From Ascarosepion bandense (taxonomy: Eukaryota; Mollusca; Cephalopoda; Sepiida; Sepiidae), in contig JBBBDQ010000191.1 of the NCBI GenBank assembly GCA_037127315.1, positions 17,427,501-17,491,500 of the forward strand: DNA of 64,000 nucleotides, given 5' to 3'. How positions within the stretch are numbered: position 1 is the stretch's first letter; each line of letters begins with the position of its first letter. The notes under the pieces were generated by a model. That model made no database searches and was not told the DNA's origin. It saw only the letters and a program-made list of their open reading frames with translations. The translations under genes were made by a program, and so were the position numbers. This document shows positions 42,873 through 53,500 of the stretch, piece after piece.

Positions 42873-42924
<52 letters not shown>

Positions 42925-43119
42925 CTTGGGTTTCTGTTGTATACAAATTTCCTTTTCGGTCCCAACCAAAGATGTAAAGTCAACAATGGCTTCATGGCAT
43001 CTTCCACTGATCATCTTTTGTTAAATAAAAAAAAAAAAAAAAACATACACACATTTTACATAAATCACTCCTTAATATATCAGCTGTACTCTTCACTACA
43101 ATTTTGTGCATTTCTTTAA

Positions 43120-43300
43120 ATCATGGGCTATCAGATATCTCTTGAATGAGTCTATCGGGAACTTTTTCCAATGAAACCGAGGGCTCCAACTACAGCATAT
43201 TGATGTCTTCATATGCCACATTTTTGAGATTTTCAGTTCAAATTCCTTGTATTTCAAAAAGAAATGAAGATGTTCAAAGATACATTAACATCTGAACGGA
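43120..43300 (-). pseudogene. Older R4-like remnant
   Basis: AACCGAGGGCTCCAACTACA and TTCATATGCCACATTTTTGAG parallel 15620-15680. No open frame. Confidence 0.45.
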
Positions 43301-43522
43301 CTGCGAGGTCATTAAAAATCTAGATTCTGGATATTTTCTCTATTGGATGAACTTGAAATAACAGACAGAGAACGACACCCAAGACTACATATACTTAAGG
43401 AATCAGTGCTACAAAATTGTCCTCAGCCGAATAAGCATTGAAATGAATACAATATGGGAACCAGTTATACGAAGTGTCTAGCGAAAATCGTTAGAGGCAA
43501 AAATTGCAATAAAAAAAACTAA

Positions 43523-43560
43523 AATGATTTTCTCTAGTAAAAATACTAGAGAAAATCATT
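43523..43560. repeat. 17 bp perfect hairpin
   Basis: AATGATTTTCTCTAGTA at 43523-43539 and its complement at 43544-43560, loop AAAA. Confidence 0.92.
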
Positions 43561-44452
43561 AACATCAAAGATTGCAATATGAACTGTGTTAAAAAAATTG
43601 TTACTGAGACTTTAGGTTTATAAGTCCCAGAAATTCACATACTGTTGTTCTCAAGGACACATGTGGATGTAGACGTTGGTTAGTTCTAGTGACTTGACCC
43701 AAAGAGTTGTGAGTTCAATACAAGGCTACAACAGTAGTGAACAAATAACTTAGAATGGTTAAGTTAAAAAGAGATAACTACATGTGGCATCGAACCTGGG
43801 ATAAGATTGATATATCCGAGTGATCGTAATAAAGGGTTTGGTTCGAAATTCGTAGCAGCTGAAGAAGGGCGGAGCGTACAACAGCCGAAACGTCGTAAAC
43901 ATGGCAGCAAAGATGGGGACAGTAGTCCGAATAGTGTAAACCTTTAGGGTATTGAGGATACGTTTTAACACATTCTCGTATTATACAAAGAGTATGAAAT
44001 CCTCCATGTAGAATAAGTAATTAAATATTTCTTGTTTTATTTTGTATTTATTAAAAATTTTCTTGTTACATAGCCTACGTTATTTCCCAAATTTATCATC
44101 ATATATCAGAAGATACAATTATTGACGACAGAGACACAATACAACCTAGCTCATAATATATCATCCATCTGTACAATTTATCATTGCAGAGTGATGGATT
44201 TCTAGTGCTGGACCGAAAAGTTAAGAAAACTGATGTTAATCTGTCTCACCATTCTTCAGTAGGCATTCATATAATGTGGTTATTTAAATGTTCACAATGA
44301 AGACTGTTTACTCCATTAAAAAAAAAACTATCAATAATGCTATCATTTCTGCATCACGTAGGAGCTAATCCAGATGAGCTTACCCGTGTTCTCATTTTAG
44401 TAGGTGTCGTGGACCCGGTTAATAACACAACAAAAACCAAAATAGGAAATAA

Positions 44453-44455
<3 letters not shown>
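43561..44455. other. Unassigned DNA
   Basis: Contains CTGAAGAAGGGCGG..GCCGAAACGTCGT at 43859-43893, a repeat-end phrase, and about 45 bp at 43578-43620 distantly like 58455-58505. No gene recognised. Confidence 0.5.
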
Positions 44456-44490
<35 letters not shown>

Positions 44491-44492
<2 letters not shown>

Positions 44493-44820
44493 GAAAAATC
44501 TAAAGTGAGCCAAAACCTACCGCGGTTTTGGCTCACTTTAGATTTTTCGTGTGTTTTGCTCTACTATTGTATTTTAGTACTTTCGTATCGAGCACTTTTT
44601 CTTGAGTTTAGTTCCGTTTGGGTTTTTTTTCTTTACTGCTGAATCTTGAATGTCTTGTTCTTGTTCCGCTGGTTTCTTTTTTTTTTCTCCCCATTTATCC
44701 GACGACTTAGTACGCCGGATTGTAACAGATTTAGGTTCTATTTGTTAATGATTTTTTCGAGAGTTTATATTGGCATAAATTTACGGAGTGCATTCTTACA
44801 GAGTCTAAGTAGTTATTATT

Positions 44821-44824
<4 letters not shown>
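44491..44824 (+). mobile_element. TA-bounded palindromic element, copy 2 (E2)
   Basis: 334 bp exactly between TA tracts 44455-44491 and 44824-44861. Starts with a perfect 27 bp hairpin (44491-44517 and 44524-44550, loop TACCGC). The minus strand of this hairpin reads AAAACCGCGGTAGG, sharing AAACCGCGGTAGG with the ribozyme at 3570-3625 and followed by a similar 35 nt before the TA tract. The remainder is T-rich and aligns with the minus strand of E1. No ORF. Confidence 0.62.
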
Positions 44825-44865
<41 letters not shown>

Positions 44866-45009
44866 CACGACAAAATACAATAATGGATAGGTATTTTACT
44901 GGATATTTAATATAGCCCGTCTTTATTCAGTAAGACAATACGAGTACATGATAGCGAGAACCATACTTCGCATATCATCAAGGAATTCTATTATTATTAT
45001 CATTATTAT

Positions 45010-45240
45010 GTTGGGTTTCTGTTGGGTTTCTAGAACTGGGACTCGCAATGGTTGTACGGTAGTAATCTTGGCTATTTCTGCCTATCGCTCTCTGCCTTTC
45101 TGCTGATCTGCGTATCTCTGCTTTTATTCTGATCTGCCGATCTGCTCCCACCTCTTGTGAGGGGAAGTATATGTAGTTGTGGGAAGAGTTCAATCCGTTG
45201 TATGAGTAATGCCACCATGACAGTAGGTCACCACGCAAAA
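45010..45240 (-). repeat. Unclassified repeat segment after an ATT tract
   Basis: The minus frame CYCHGGITHTT..TTTYTSPHKRW and AEIAKITTVQPLRVPVLETQ looks like an interspersed repeat; I recall similar text in octopus sequence but cannot name the family. Confidence 0.4.
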
Positions 45241-45249
45241 CTTCTCAAC

Positions 45250-46150
45250 CACTTTCTTACCATCAGTCTTGACAAATATTCTTCTGCCGTTTCACACCAT
45301 TGCGATAAAGAGATTATTCTCTTGTCTATATCAAGACTGATATTATGTCAATATTTTCCTCAGATGTCCTATTTGATCAGGCAATTTATCAATATCCTTA
45401 ATAAGTGTTCCTCTGCAGTGTTCCATCCCTTGCAATCATCAGTTCACTCACTTGTCTGTATCAAGACTGATGATATACCAAATGATTTCATCGGGCGATT
45501 TATCAATATCTAAACTTATTTATAAATGGAACTTTGTGTGTGTGTCTCTGTGTGCGTGTGTCCTTTACCTATAGACTCCGAAACGGCTAAACCGATTTTC
45601 TTGAATATTTACACAGTTTTACTATAAGCGTCTGCGAGTGTTCTTAGCTAGGTTTTGTGTCGAGGTACCCCCGATAAATATCGAAAACCGATAATCGAAA
45701 ACATCGGGTTATAGAAGGATTGGTCCGATTTTAATCAAATTTGATACACTCATCGACAAAGCCATAAGAAACGATATTTAGATGTTTCAAGGTTGCAGTT
45801 CTTACAATAGTGCAGAAAATCGATAATATATATATATAAGGCAAGATGTTTGTGTGTGTCTGTTTATCTGTCTGTATGTCCTTTATACACATCCACAATT
45901 TTTATCCGATTCTCACCAAATTTCACACAAATATTCTTTAAACTGAGTCTGAGCCCCAGGACCATGGATTAGTTTTAAAGCTTTCATAACACCCGAGCAA
46001 TGACGGGATATACTGCTAGTCCTTGATAAGTGTTCCTCTACAGTCTTACATCCCTTGTAATCATCAGATCACTCACTTGTCTATATAACGACTGATGTCA
46101 TGTCAAAAACTTTCTCTGATGTCCCATTTCATCGGGCGATTTTCAAATAC
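45250..46150 (+). repeat. Tandem repeat of about 135 bp, three units, split by a Helitron
   Basis: TTTATCAATATCCTTAATAAG, TGTTCCTCTGCAGTGTTCC and CACTTGTCTGTATCAAGACTG recur; unit ends near 45386, 45508/46020 and 46140. Confidence 0.8.
45509..46019 (+). mobile_element. Helitron-like non-autonomous element 3 (511 bp)
   Basis: TCTAAACTTATTTATAAATG at the 5' end after A; ACTGCTAG at the 3' end before T; CCCG..CGGG stem just upstream. Same body as elements 1 and 2. Interrupts ATCAATA|TCCTTGATAAG of the surrounding tandem repeat. Confidence 0.85.
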
Positions 46151-46245
46151 TCAAAACCGAAATCGGGATAGCTTTAATTCTTCCATTGCTGAAGTTTCTC
46201 ACTCAACATTCTCCAAAACCTAAAATAGCCACCATCATTTCAGTG

Positions 46246-46446
46246 TTACTTCTTCCTGGTCTTGAGCTTTTGATCTCCACTAGAAGTATCAGTAAAGTCC
46301 AAATAGTCAACCTTCGTACATGTTTGATTGGGCTGCTGCCATAACATAACATAACTATTACTAACATCCCTATCACCGTGAACGAGGTAGAATGATTCAG
46401 ACAAATTTTCCCAAGAATTGCTACTTTGTGAAACAGACTTCCGCAT
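46246..46446 (-). other. Unassigned 66-codon ORF with protein-like composition
   Basis: Reads SQSSNSWENLSESFYLVHGD, then DVSNSYVMLWQQPNQTC, then TKVDYLDFTDTSSGDQKL. Not low complexity and not a known repeat here. No convincing acceptor: upstream sequence is a satellite-related repeat. It could be a chance frame or a piece of a coding exon; I do not recognise a domain. Confidence 0.25.
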
Positions 46447-46474
46447 GAATGCCCCACACCGAACACTGCAATCT

Positions 46475-46620
46475 TAACCTCTTTAAGTCAAGAGTTAGTC
46501 GTTATTTATCTTCCATATCATCATAATCTTTCTTTACTACTTCCTATTACATTCGTAACTCATTCAGTAACACTCTACACTGAGAAAGGTCCGAGGCTTG
46601 TATTAGGAGAATATTAGTTT
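46475..46620 (-). repeat. Dispersed repeat related to the 72 bp satellite
   Basis: The minus strand reads AAAGAAAGATTATGATGATA, GGAAGATAAATAACGACTA and TTAAAGAGGTTAAGATTGC, in step with the satellite monomer; the upstream GTTACTGAATGA.. also parallels 27275. Confidence 0.65.
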
Positions 46621-46801
46621 TTAAAAGGGGTGAATTCACTCCATAAGTTTTAATATAGATCTCATCACTTGCATGTCACAGTACTTGGGAGAAAATAGAA
46701 CACTTAAACTACTTGCAGCTGAAAGGTAATTTTTTTTATTTTCACAGTAAATTTTTAACAACTTGACCATGATAAATTATGTACTATTCATGCATACAAT
46801 A

Positions 46802-46859
<58 letters not shown>
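46802..46859. repeat. GATA microsatellite
   Basis: About 14 units. Confidence 0.95.
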
Positions 46860-46904
46860 TATGGACATAAGAGTCAACATTGCACAATGACTGTCAATCT
46901 TCCA

Positions 46905-47130
46905 CCAGAAGACTACCTTGTCAAACTCTCTGTCTTCGAGCAGGGAGAAACCTAGAATGCTGAATGGCAGAGTCATGTCCAGGGAAAATTAAACATAATC
47001 CCGACTCTGCCTTATGCAAGGTCTACGGGAATTTTTGCCCGAGCTTAGGGGTTCGGAATTCTCACATTAAAAATCGATCTTGTGCCACTTTCGGCCACAG
47101 TGGAGAGGTTACTGGTAAATACCCAGTACA
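46905..47130 (+). repeat. Repeat X, copy 3, diverged
   Basis: AACTCTCTGTCTTCGAGCAG, GAGTCATGTCCAGGGAAAAT and TTCTCACATTAAAAATCG follow copies 1 and 2, with an extra 40 bp in the middle. Confidence 0.6.
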
Positions 47131-47410
47131 GAGACTGTCAGTTTTCAGCCATCTTCAAACCAAGTGCCACTCCTATTTAGTGAGTTGTATATGTAGGCAA
47201 CTGGAGAATTAAAGGGAGAGGGGAAGGAGGAAACAGGCTCCTATTCAGTTTTCTAGGAATAATGCTTGGGTTTATTTGTGATAAAAACCTTTAAATAGCT
47301 TTTTTATATTTAGGTTCGGTATATTACATATATTATTATGCTTCATTGTACACGGTATGAGCATCGAAAAAATGGATTGCCAATGATATGAAATAAATTC
47401 TTCATTGAAA

Positions 47411-47413
<3 letters not shown>

Positions 47414-47461
<48 letters not shown>
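47414..47461. repeat. TA microsatellite
   Basis: 24 TA units. Confidence 0.95.
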
Positions 47462-47467
<6 letters not shown>

Positions 47468-47499
47468 TTTTGTTTTTTTAAACGATGTAGCGGATTTTC

Positions 47500-47607
47500 T
47501 TCAAAAGAAATGGCAACCCCCTGCGGAATATATTCTGTCTTGTCAGTCATGTCTCTTTCGTGACATGATCCCTCAAGCATGTATCATGTATGGCACTTAA
47601 CTGAGTG
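47500..47607 (+). mobile_element. tRNA-derived SINE, 3' third only
   Basis: From AATGGCAACCCCCTGCGGAA to GGCACTTAACTGAG. Confidence 0.85.
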
Positions 47608-47799
47608 GAGTTTCTAAACAAAAATGTTTAGAATTCGTTATGAAGACCAATATTTTTAAGAATATGAAAGTGGATCGATTTACAAATGCTGCCCAAACAT
47701 TGTTCGACTATCTTTTTTCGGTATTGCGATGTAGAGATCAAATACCATAAAAGTGCATGTTAAACATTTTCCAAACCATTTATCAATGATGCATTCTTC

Positions 47800-48856
47800 C
47801 CTTCCAAACATTTGTTACGTGATATAAAGAAAGAAAGAAGAAGGTGATGACAATCAGAAGAGAGAAGTGTGGGTATGTCTTTCTGTTGTTATTTTCGATG
47901 ATGAGGAGGAGGAAGAAGAGGCGGAAGATCCTGTAAAGTGTGTATTTCAAGATGTGCTGTTCCATAACACGTCCTTTTAACACCGCCTAACTGACTCGGA
48001 TGTACAATCGACGCCAAAAGACTCAGTACGTTTTACAGAATCAGCAAATGTAGAGTAAACAATTTCAGGTTTTCTAAGTTCGACAACTCTTTGCTTAAAA
48101 GTCGAACAAAGAGGTTTTTAATCGTTAAGAGAGCAAGAAAAGAGCAGAGAGAAAACAAAATGAAAAAGCAAGAGAAGATAAAAGTGAAAAAGAGGGAATA
48201 CAGAGGGGAAATGAGAAACCTTAAAAACAGTAAATGGGCCGTCAAAGAAAAATACAAAAAGATAGTGATGAGTGCGAATAGAATAGAAATATCGTAATAA
48301 TAATAAAGTAGGTTTCGTTGATAAAGGTTTCTAACGAATTGAATTTAAACCGTGAATTGAAATAAAGAATAGATTCAGTTGCTCGGAGACAAGACAAAAG
48401 AAGAGATATGAGAGAGTTGGATTAAAAAGTAAAAAAAAATATTTGCAGGCAGCGAAGAACGACTGGAGAGTGAAAGCGTGATGAAAAGAAAAAATCTTGC
48501 TCAACAATTAAACAAGAAAAGAGATAAAAAAAAAACGGAGTGACAGAACGAATTAATAATAGCAAAAAAAAAAAAGGATAAGAGAAAAGAGGGAAGAAAA
48601 ACAAACTAACGGAATTTGGAAAAAGAGAATTAAACAAAAGAAAGAAAGAAAGAATGAAAGAAAGAAAGAAAGAAAGAAACGAAATTTAAAATAAAATAGA
48701 CTCGAAATAAATGCAAAGGAAAAAGTAAAGTAAGAATGAAAGAAAGAAAAAATGAAACGAAAAGTAGTAAAAATAAAATCAGCAAAACAAAAAACTAGAA
48801 TGAAAAAAATCAAACGAAACGAAGTAAAAATAAAATCAGCGAAACAAAAAACCTGA

Positions 48857-48908
<52 letters not shown>

Positions 48909-49450
48909 CCGAGAGTAGGATTTGGAATTTTCTTCTCAAGTTAAACCAATTTCGCCAGAAATGAAAGTAACTATATTAATCAGTAAATAATGACAAAGAA
49001 TAAATGGATGAATGAAAAAACGAAAAAAAAAAAGTGAATGAACAAAAAGAAGATCATAAAATATTCAAAAAGAAAAGAAAACGAAATTAGGACGTTTAAA
49101 ATTTTAAAAAAATGTAAAAACTGAAAGCAGGAAATTTTTTTTCTTAACAAATATCTTTAGAAGGGAAAAAGTGACAAAATATTCGGCAACTTAAATAAAG
49201 CGAAGAAAAAAATTTAAACACCTGCTGATGTAAAACGTAAGAAAGAAAAAGAAAACAATTTTTTTAAAACAATGAGAGGCTAGAGAAAAAAGGAATGAAA
49301 AAAAGGAACGTAAAAAAATGAATTTAAATTGCAAGGAATATCTTGATAACAACAGTATCTATTTTAGCAAAGGAAACGAAAATATAAAAAATGAAAAATA
49401 AATTGCTTAAAGAAAAATGAGAAAAAAAATTAGGCCAAGGAGGCGGGAAA
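47800..49450 (+). other. Purine-rich (G/A) block without genes
   Basis: A- and G-dominated top strand with (GAAA)n at 48638-48680 and 48857-48909 and several A-runs. Phrases like AAAATAAAATCAGC(G/A)AAACAAAAAAC recur at 48770 and 48830. Minus ORFs are F/S/L low-complexity frames. Confidence 0.7.
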
Positions 49451-50440
49451 AGAGGTGGATAAATCCCAAATCTTGTAAAACAGAATTTCATGTATTTGCA
49501 TTAAAAAAAACTTCGTTTGAAAATTAAATTCTTTCCCGATTAAACAAGTAGATTAAACTTTTCAACATGGCTTGAACATGAGAATATCTCTGCAAAGCCA
49601 GAAAGAATCTTTCGCTTAGGGAATGTACTGCTCGTTTATTCTCCTTGTGGGCGTCGGCTATTTCGAATTTAAACATTTCTGAGAGGCTATTTCCGGAGTA
49701 AACATTTTATGCTACTGAGGATCAACATAACTTGAATGAAGAATGTTTATTCGGGGATTTTCGACAACTTTCGGTTATTACCGAGAATAATGTCGCATCT
49801 TCAAATGTACACTTATGAACGCATAGATATGAGCTCCTCTCAATCTTTTCACTACTGAACAAATCACCGCACGTTGTGCTGCGCTTCTACTTTACGTCAG
49901 TATGCGCCAAAACTTGCAAAAGTGGCGAAAAGAGATCGGGAATTAAAACTAACGCCTCTACATGAAATGAAACAGTGAATACAATCCAAATACATTTGTC
50001 AATTTATTCATGAATTAATTCGGCACTATTTGGTGGATAGATAGATTAGCACATCTTTGCTGCTACTTCTATATTATCTCATGACTAAATTTTCTCTTCA
50101 GCCAGCGAGAACTCTGACTTGTTATCTCAGTCCCCATTTTTTTTATCACAGCTCATATTAAAATTTTTTGTTATTATTTTTGCAGTTTGCAACCGACCGT
50201 TTGAACTGCGGCTCTCTATATAACTCAAAGATCGGAAATTCCTGACTTTTGATCCCGAATGTCTTCTTTTAATTATTTTTTTATTTATTCCGTTTACTTT
50301 ATATTACTTTTAGGCTATATTCTGGTCATTAAACACCTGACCCTTTAGGATCAGATAACATTACTCAGAAGAAGTGTAGTTTGCACGGAAAAAACAGTTC
50401 AGGGATATGTGTTACCTTTTCTTATGTACTTTAACATGTA
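49451..50440. other. Unassigned DNA left of the satellite
   Basis: 50117-50174 is the inverted counterpart of 58443-58500. No other feature seen. Confidence 0.5.
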
Positions 50441-50444
50441 CAAT

Positions 50445-50507
50445 TATAAACTCAAGGCAGAAGATCACTGAATCAAATGTTTTAAATGAACGAAGTAGGA
50501 AGTAAGA
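50445..50507 (+). repeat. Upstream part of the dispersed repeat at the satellite edge
   Basis: CTCAAGGCAGAAGATCACTGA and GAACGAAGTAGGAAGTAAG match the segment that precedes the core in the dispersed copies at 1.2 and 27.3 kb. Confidence 0.6.
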
Positions 50508-53500
50508 AAGAAGGATTATGAGGATAGGGAGGATAAATGAAGACTGGTCATTGACTGGAAGATGTTAAAATTGTAATAAAAGAAGGATTATGAGGATAGG
50601 GAGGATAAATGAAGACTGGTCATTGACTGGAAGATGTTAAAATTGTAATGAAAGAAGGATTATGAGGATAGGGAGGATAAATGGAGACTGGTCACTGACT
50701 GGAAGAAGTTAAGATTGTAATGAAAGAAGGATTATGAGGATAGGGAGGATAAATGACGACTGGTCATTGACTGGAAGAAGTTAAAATTGAAATGAAAGAA
50801 GGATTATGAGGATAGGGAGGATAAATGATGACTGGTAATTGACTGGAAGAAGTTAAGATTGTAATGAAAGAAGGTTTATGAGGATAGGGAGGATAAATGA
50901 AGACTGGTCATTGACTGGAAGAAGTTAAGATTGTAATGAAAGAAGGATTATGAGGATAGGGAGGATAAATGAAGACTGGTCATTGACTGGAAGATGTTAA
51001 AATTGTAATAAAAGAAGGATTATGAGGATAGGGAGGATAAATGAAGACTGGTCATTGACTGGAAGATGTTAAAATTGTAATAAAAGAAGGATTATGAGGA
51101 TAGGGAGGATAAATGAAGACTGGTCATTGACTGGAAGATGTTAAAATTGTAATAAAAGAAGGATTATGAGGATAGGGAGGATAAATGAAGACTGGTCATT
51201 GACTGGAAGATGTTAAAATTGTAATAAAAGAAGGATTATGAGGATAGGGAGGATAAATGAAGACTGGTCATTGACTGGAAGATGTTAAAATTGTAATGAA
51301 AGAAGGATTATGAGGATAGGGAGGATAAATGAAGACTGGTCATTGACTGGAAGAAGTTAAAATTGTAAGGAAAGAAGGATTATGAGGATAGGGAGGATAA
51401 ATGACGACTGGTCATTGACTGGAAGAAGTTAAGATTGTAATGAAAGAAGGATTATGAGGATAGGGAGGATAAATGGAGACTGGTCATTGACTGGATGAAG
51501 TTAAGATTGTAATGAAAGAAGGATTATGAGGATAGGGAGGATAAATGAAGGTTGGTCATTGACTGGAAGAAGTTAAGATTGTAATGAAAGAAGGATTATG
51601 AGGATAGGGAGGATAAATGAAGACTGGTCACTGACTGGAAGAAGTTAAGATTCTAATGAAAGAGGATTATGAGGATAGGGAGGATAAATGAAGACTGGTC
51701 ACTGACTGGAAGAAGTTAAGATTCTAATGAAAGAAGGATTATGAGGATAGGGAGGATAAATGAAGACTGGTCATTGACTGGAAGAAGTTAAGATTGTAAT
51801 GAAAGAAGGATTATGAGGATAGGGAGGATAAATGAAGACTGGTCATTGACTGGAAGAAGTTAAGATTGTAATGAAAGAAGGATTATGAGGATAGGGAGGA
51901 TAAATGAAGACTGGTCATTGACTGGAAGAAGTTAAAATTGTAATGAAAGAAGGATTATGAGGATAGGGAGGATAAATGAAGACTGGTCATTGACTGGAAG
52001 AAGTTAAGATTGTAATGAAAGAAGGATTATGAGGATAGGGAGGATAAATGAAGACTGGTCATTGACTGGAAGAAGTTAAGATTGTAATGAAAGAAGGATT
52101 ATGAGGATAGGGAGGATAAATGAAGACTGGTCACTGACTGGAAGAAGTTAAGATTATAATGAAAGAAGGATTATGAGGATAGGGAGGATAAATGAAGACT
52201 GGTCACTGACTGGAAGAAGTTAAGATTCTAATGAAAGAAGCATTATGAGGATAGGGAGGATAAATGAAGACTGGTCACTGACTGGAAGAAGTTAAGATTA
52301 TAATGAAAGAAGGATTATGAGGATAGGGAGGATAAATGAAGACTGGTCATTGACTGGAAGAAGTTAAAATTGTAATGAAAGAAGGATTATGAGGATAGGG
52401 AGGATAAATGAAGACTGGTCATTGACTGGAAGAAGTTAAGACTGTAATGAAAGAAGGATTATGAGGATAGGGAGGATAAATGAAGACTGGTCACTGACTG
52501 GAAGAAGTTAAGATTATAATGAAAGAAGGATTATGAGGATAGGGAGGATAACTGACGACTGGTCATTGACTGGAAGAAGTTAAAATTGTAATGAAAGAAG
52601 GATTATGAGGATAGGGAGGATAACTGACGACTGGTCATTGACTGGAAGAAGTTAAAATTGTAATGAAAGAAGGATTATGAGGATAGGGAGGATAAATGAA
52701 GACTGGTCACTGACTGGAAGAAGTTAAGATTCTAATGAAAGAAGGATTATGAGGATAGGGAGGATAAATGAAGACTGGTCACTGACTGGAAGAAGTTAAG
52801 ATTATAATGAAAGAAGGATTATGAGGATAGGGAGGATAAATGAAGACTGGTCACTGACTGGAAGAAGTTAAGATTATAATGAAAGAAGGATTATGAGGAT
52901 AGGGAGGATAACTGACGACTGGTCATTGACTGGAAGAAGTTAAAATTGTAATGAAAGAAGGATTATGAGGATAGGGAGGATAACTGACGACTGGTCATTG
53001 ACTGGAAGAAGTTAAAATTGTAATGAAAGAAGGATTATGAGGATAGGGAGGATAAATGAAGACTGGTCATTGACTGGAAGAAGTTAAGATTGTAATGAAA
53101 GAAGGATTATGAGGATAGGGAGGATAAATGAAGACTGGTCATTGACTGGAAGATGTTAAAATTGTAATAAAAGAAGGATTATGAGGATAGGGAGGATAAA
53201 TGAAGACTGGTCATTGACTGGAAGATGTTAAAATTGTAATAAAAGAAGGATTATGAGGATAGGGAGGATAAATGAAGACTGGTCATTGACTGGAAGATGT
53301 TAAAATTGTAATAAAAGAAGGATTATGAGGATAGGGAGGATAAATGAAGACTGGTCATTGACTGGAAGATGTTAAAATTGTAATAAAAGAAGGATTATGA
53401 GGATAGGGAGGATAAATGAAGACTGGTCATTGACTGGAAGATGTTAAAATTGTAATGAAAGAAGGATTATGAGGATAGGGAGGATAAATGAAGACTGGTC

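Noticed and set aside
43859..43893. CTGAAGA...GAAAC phrase resembling a hammerhead core
   Set aside because: Helix II is offset by a base and no helix I can be drawn from the flanks; more likely a common repeat-end phrase.
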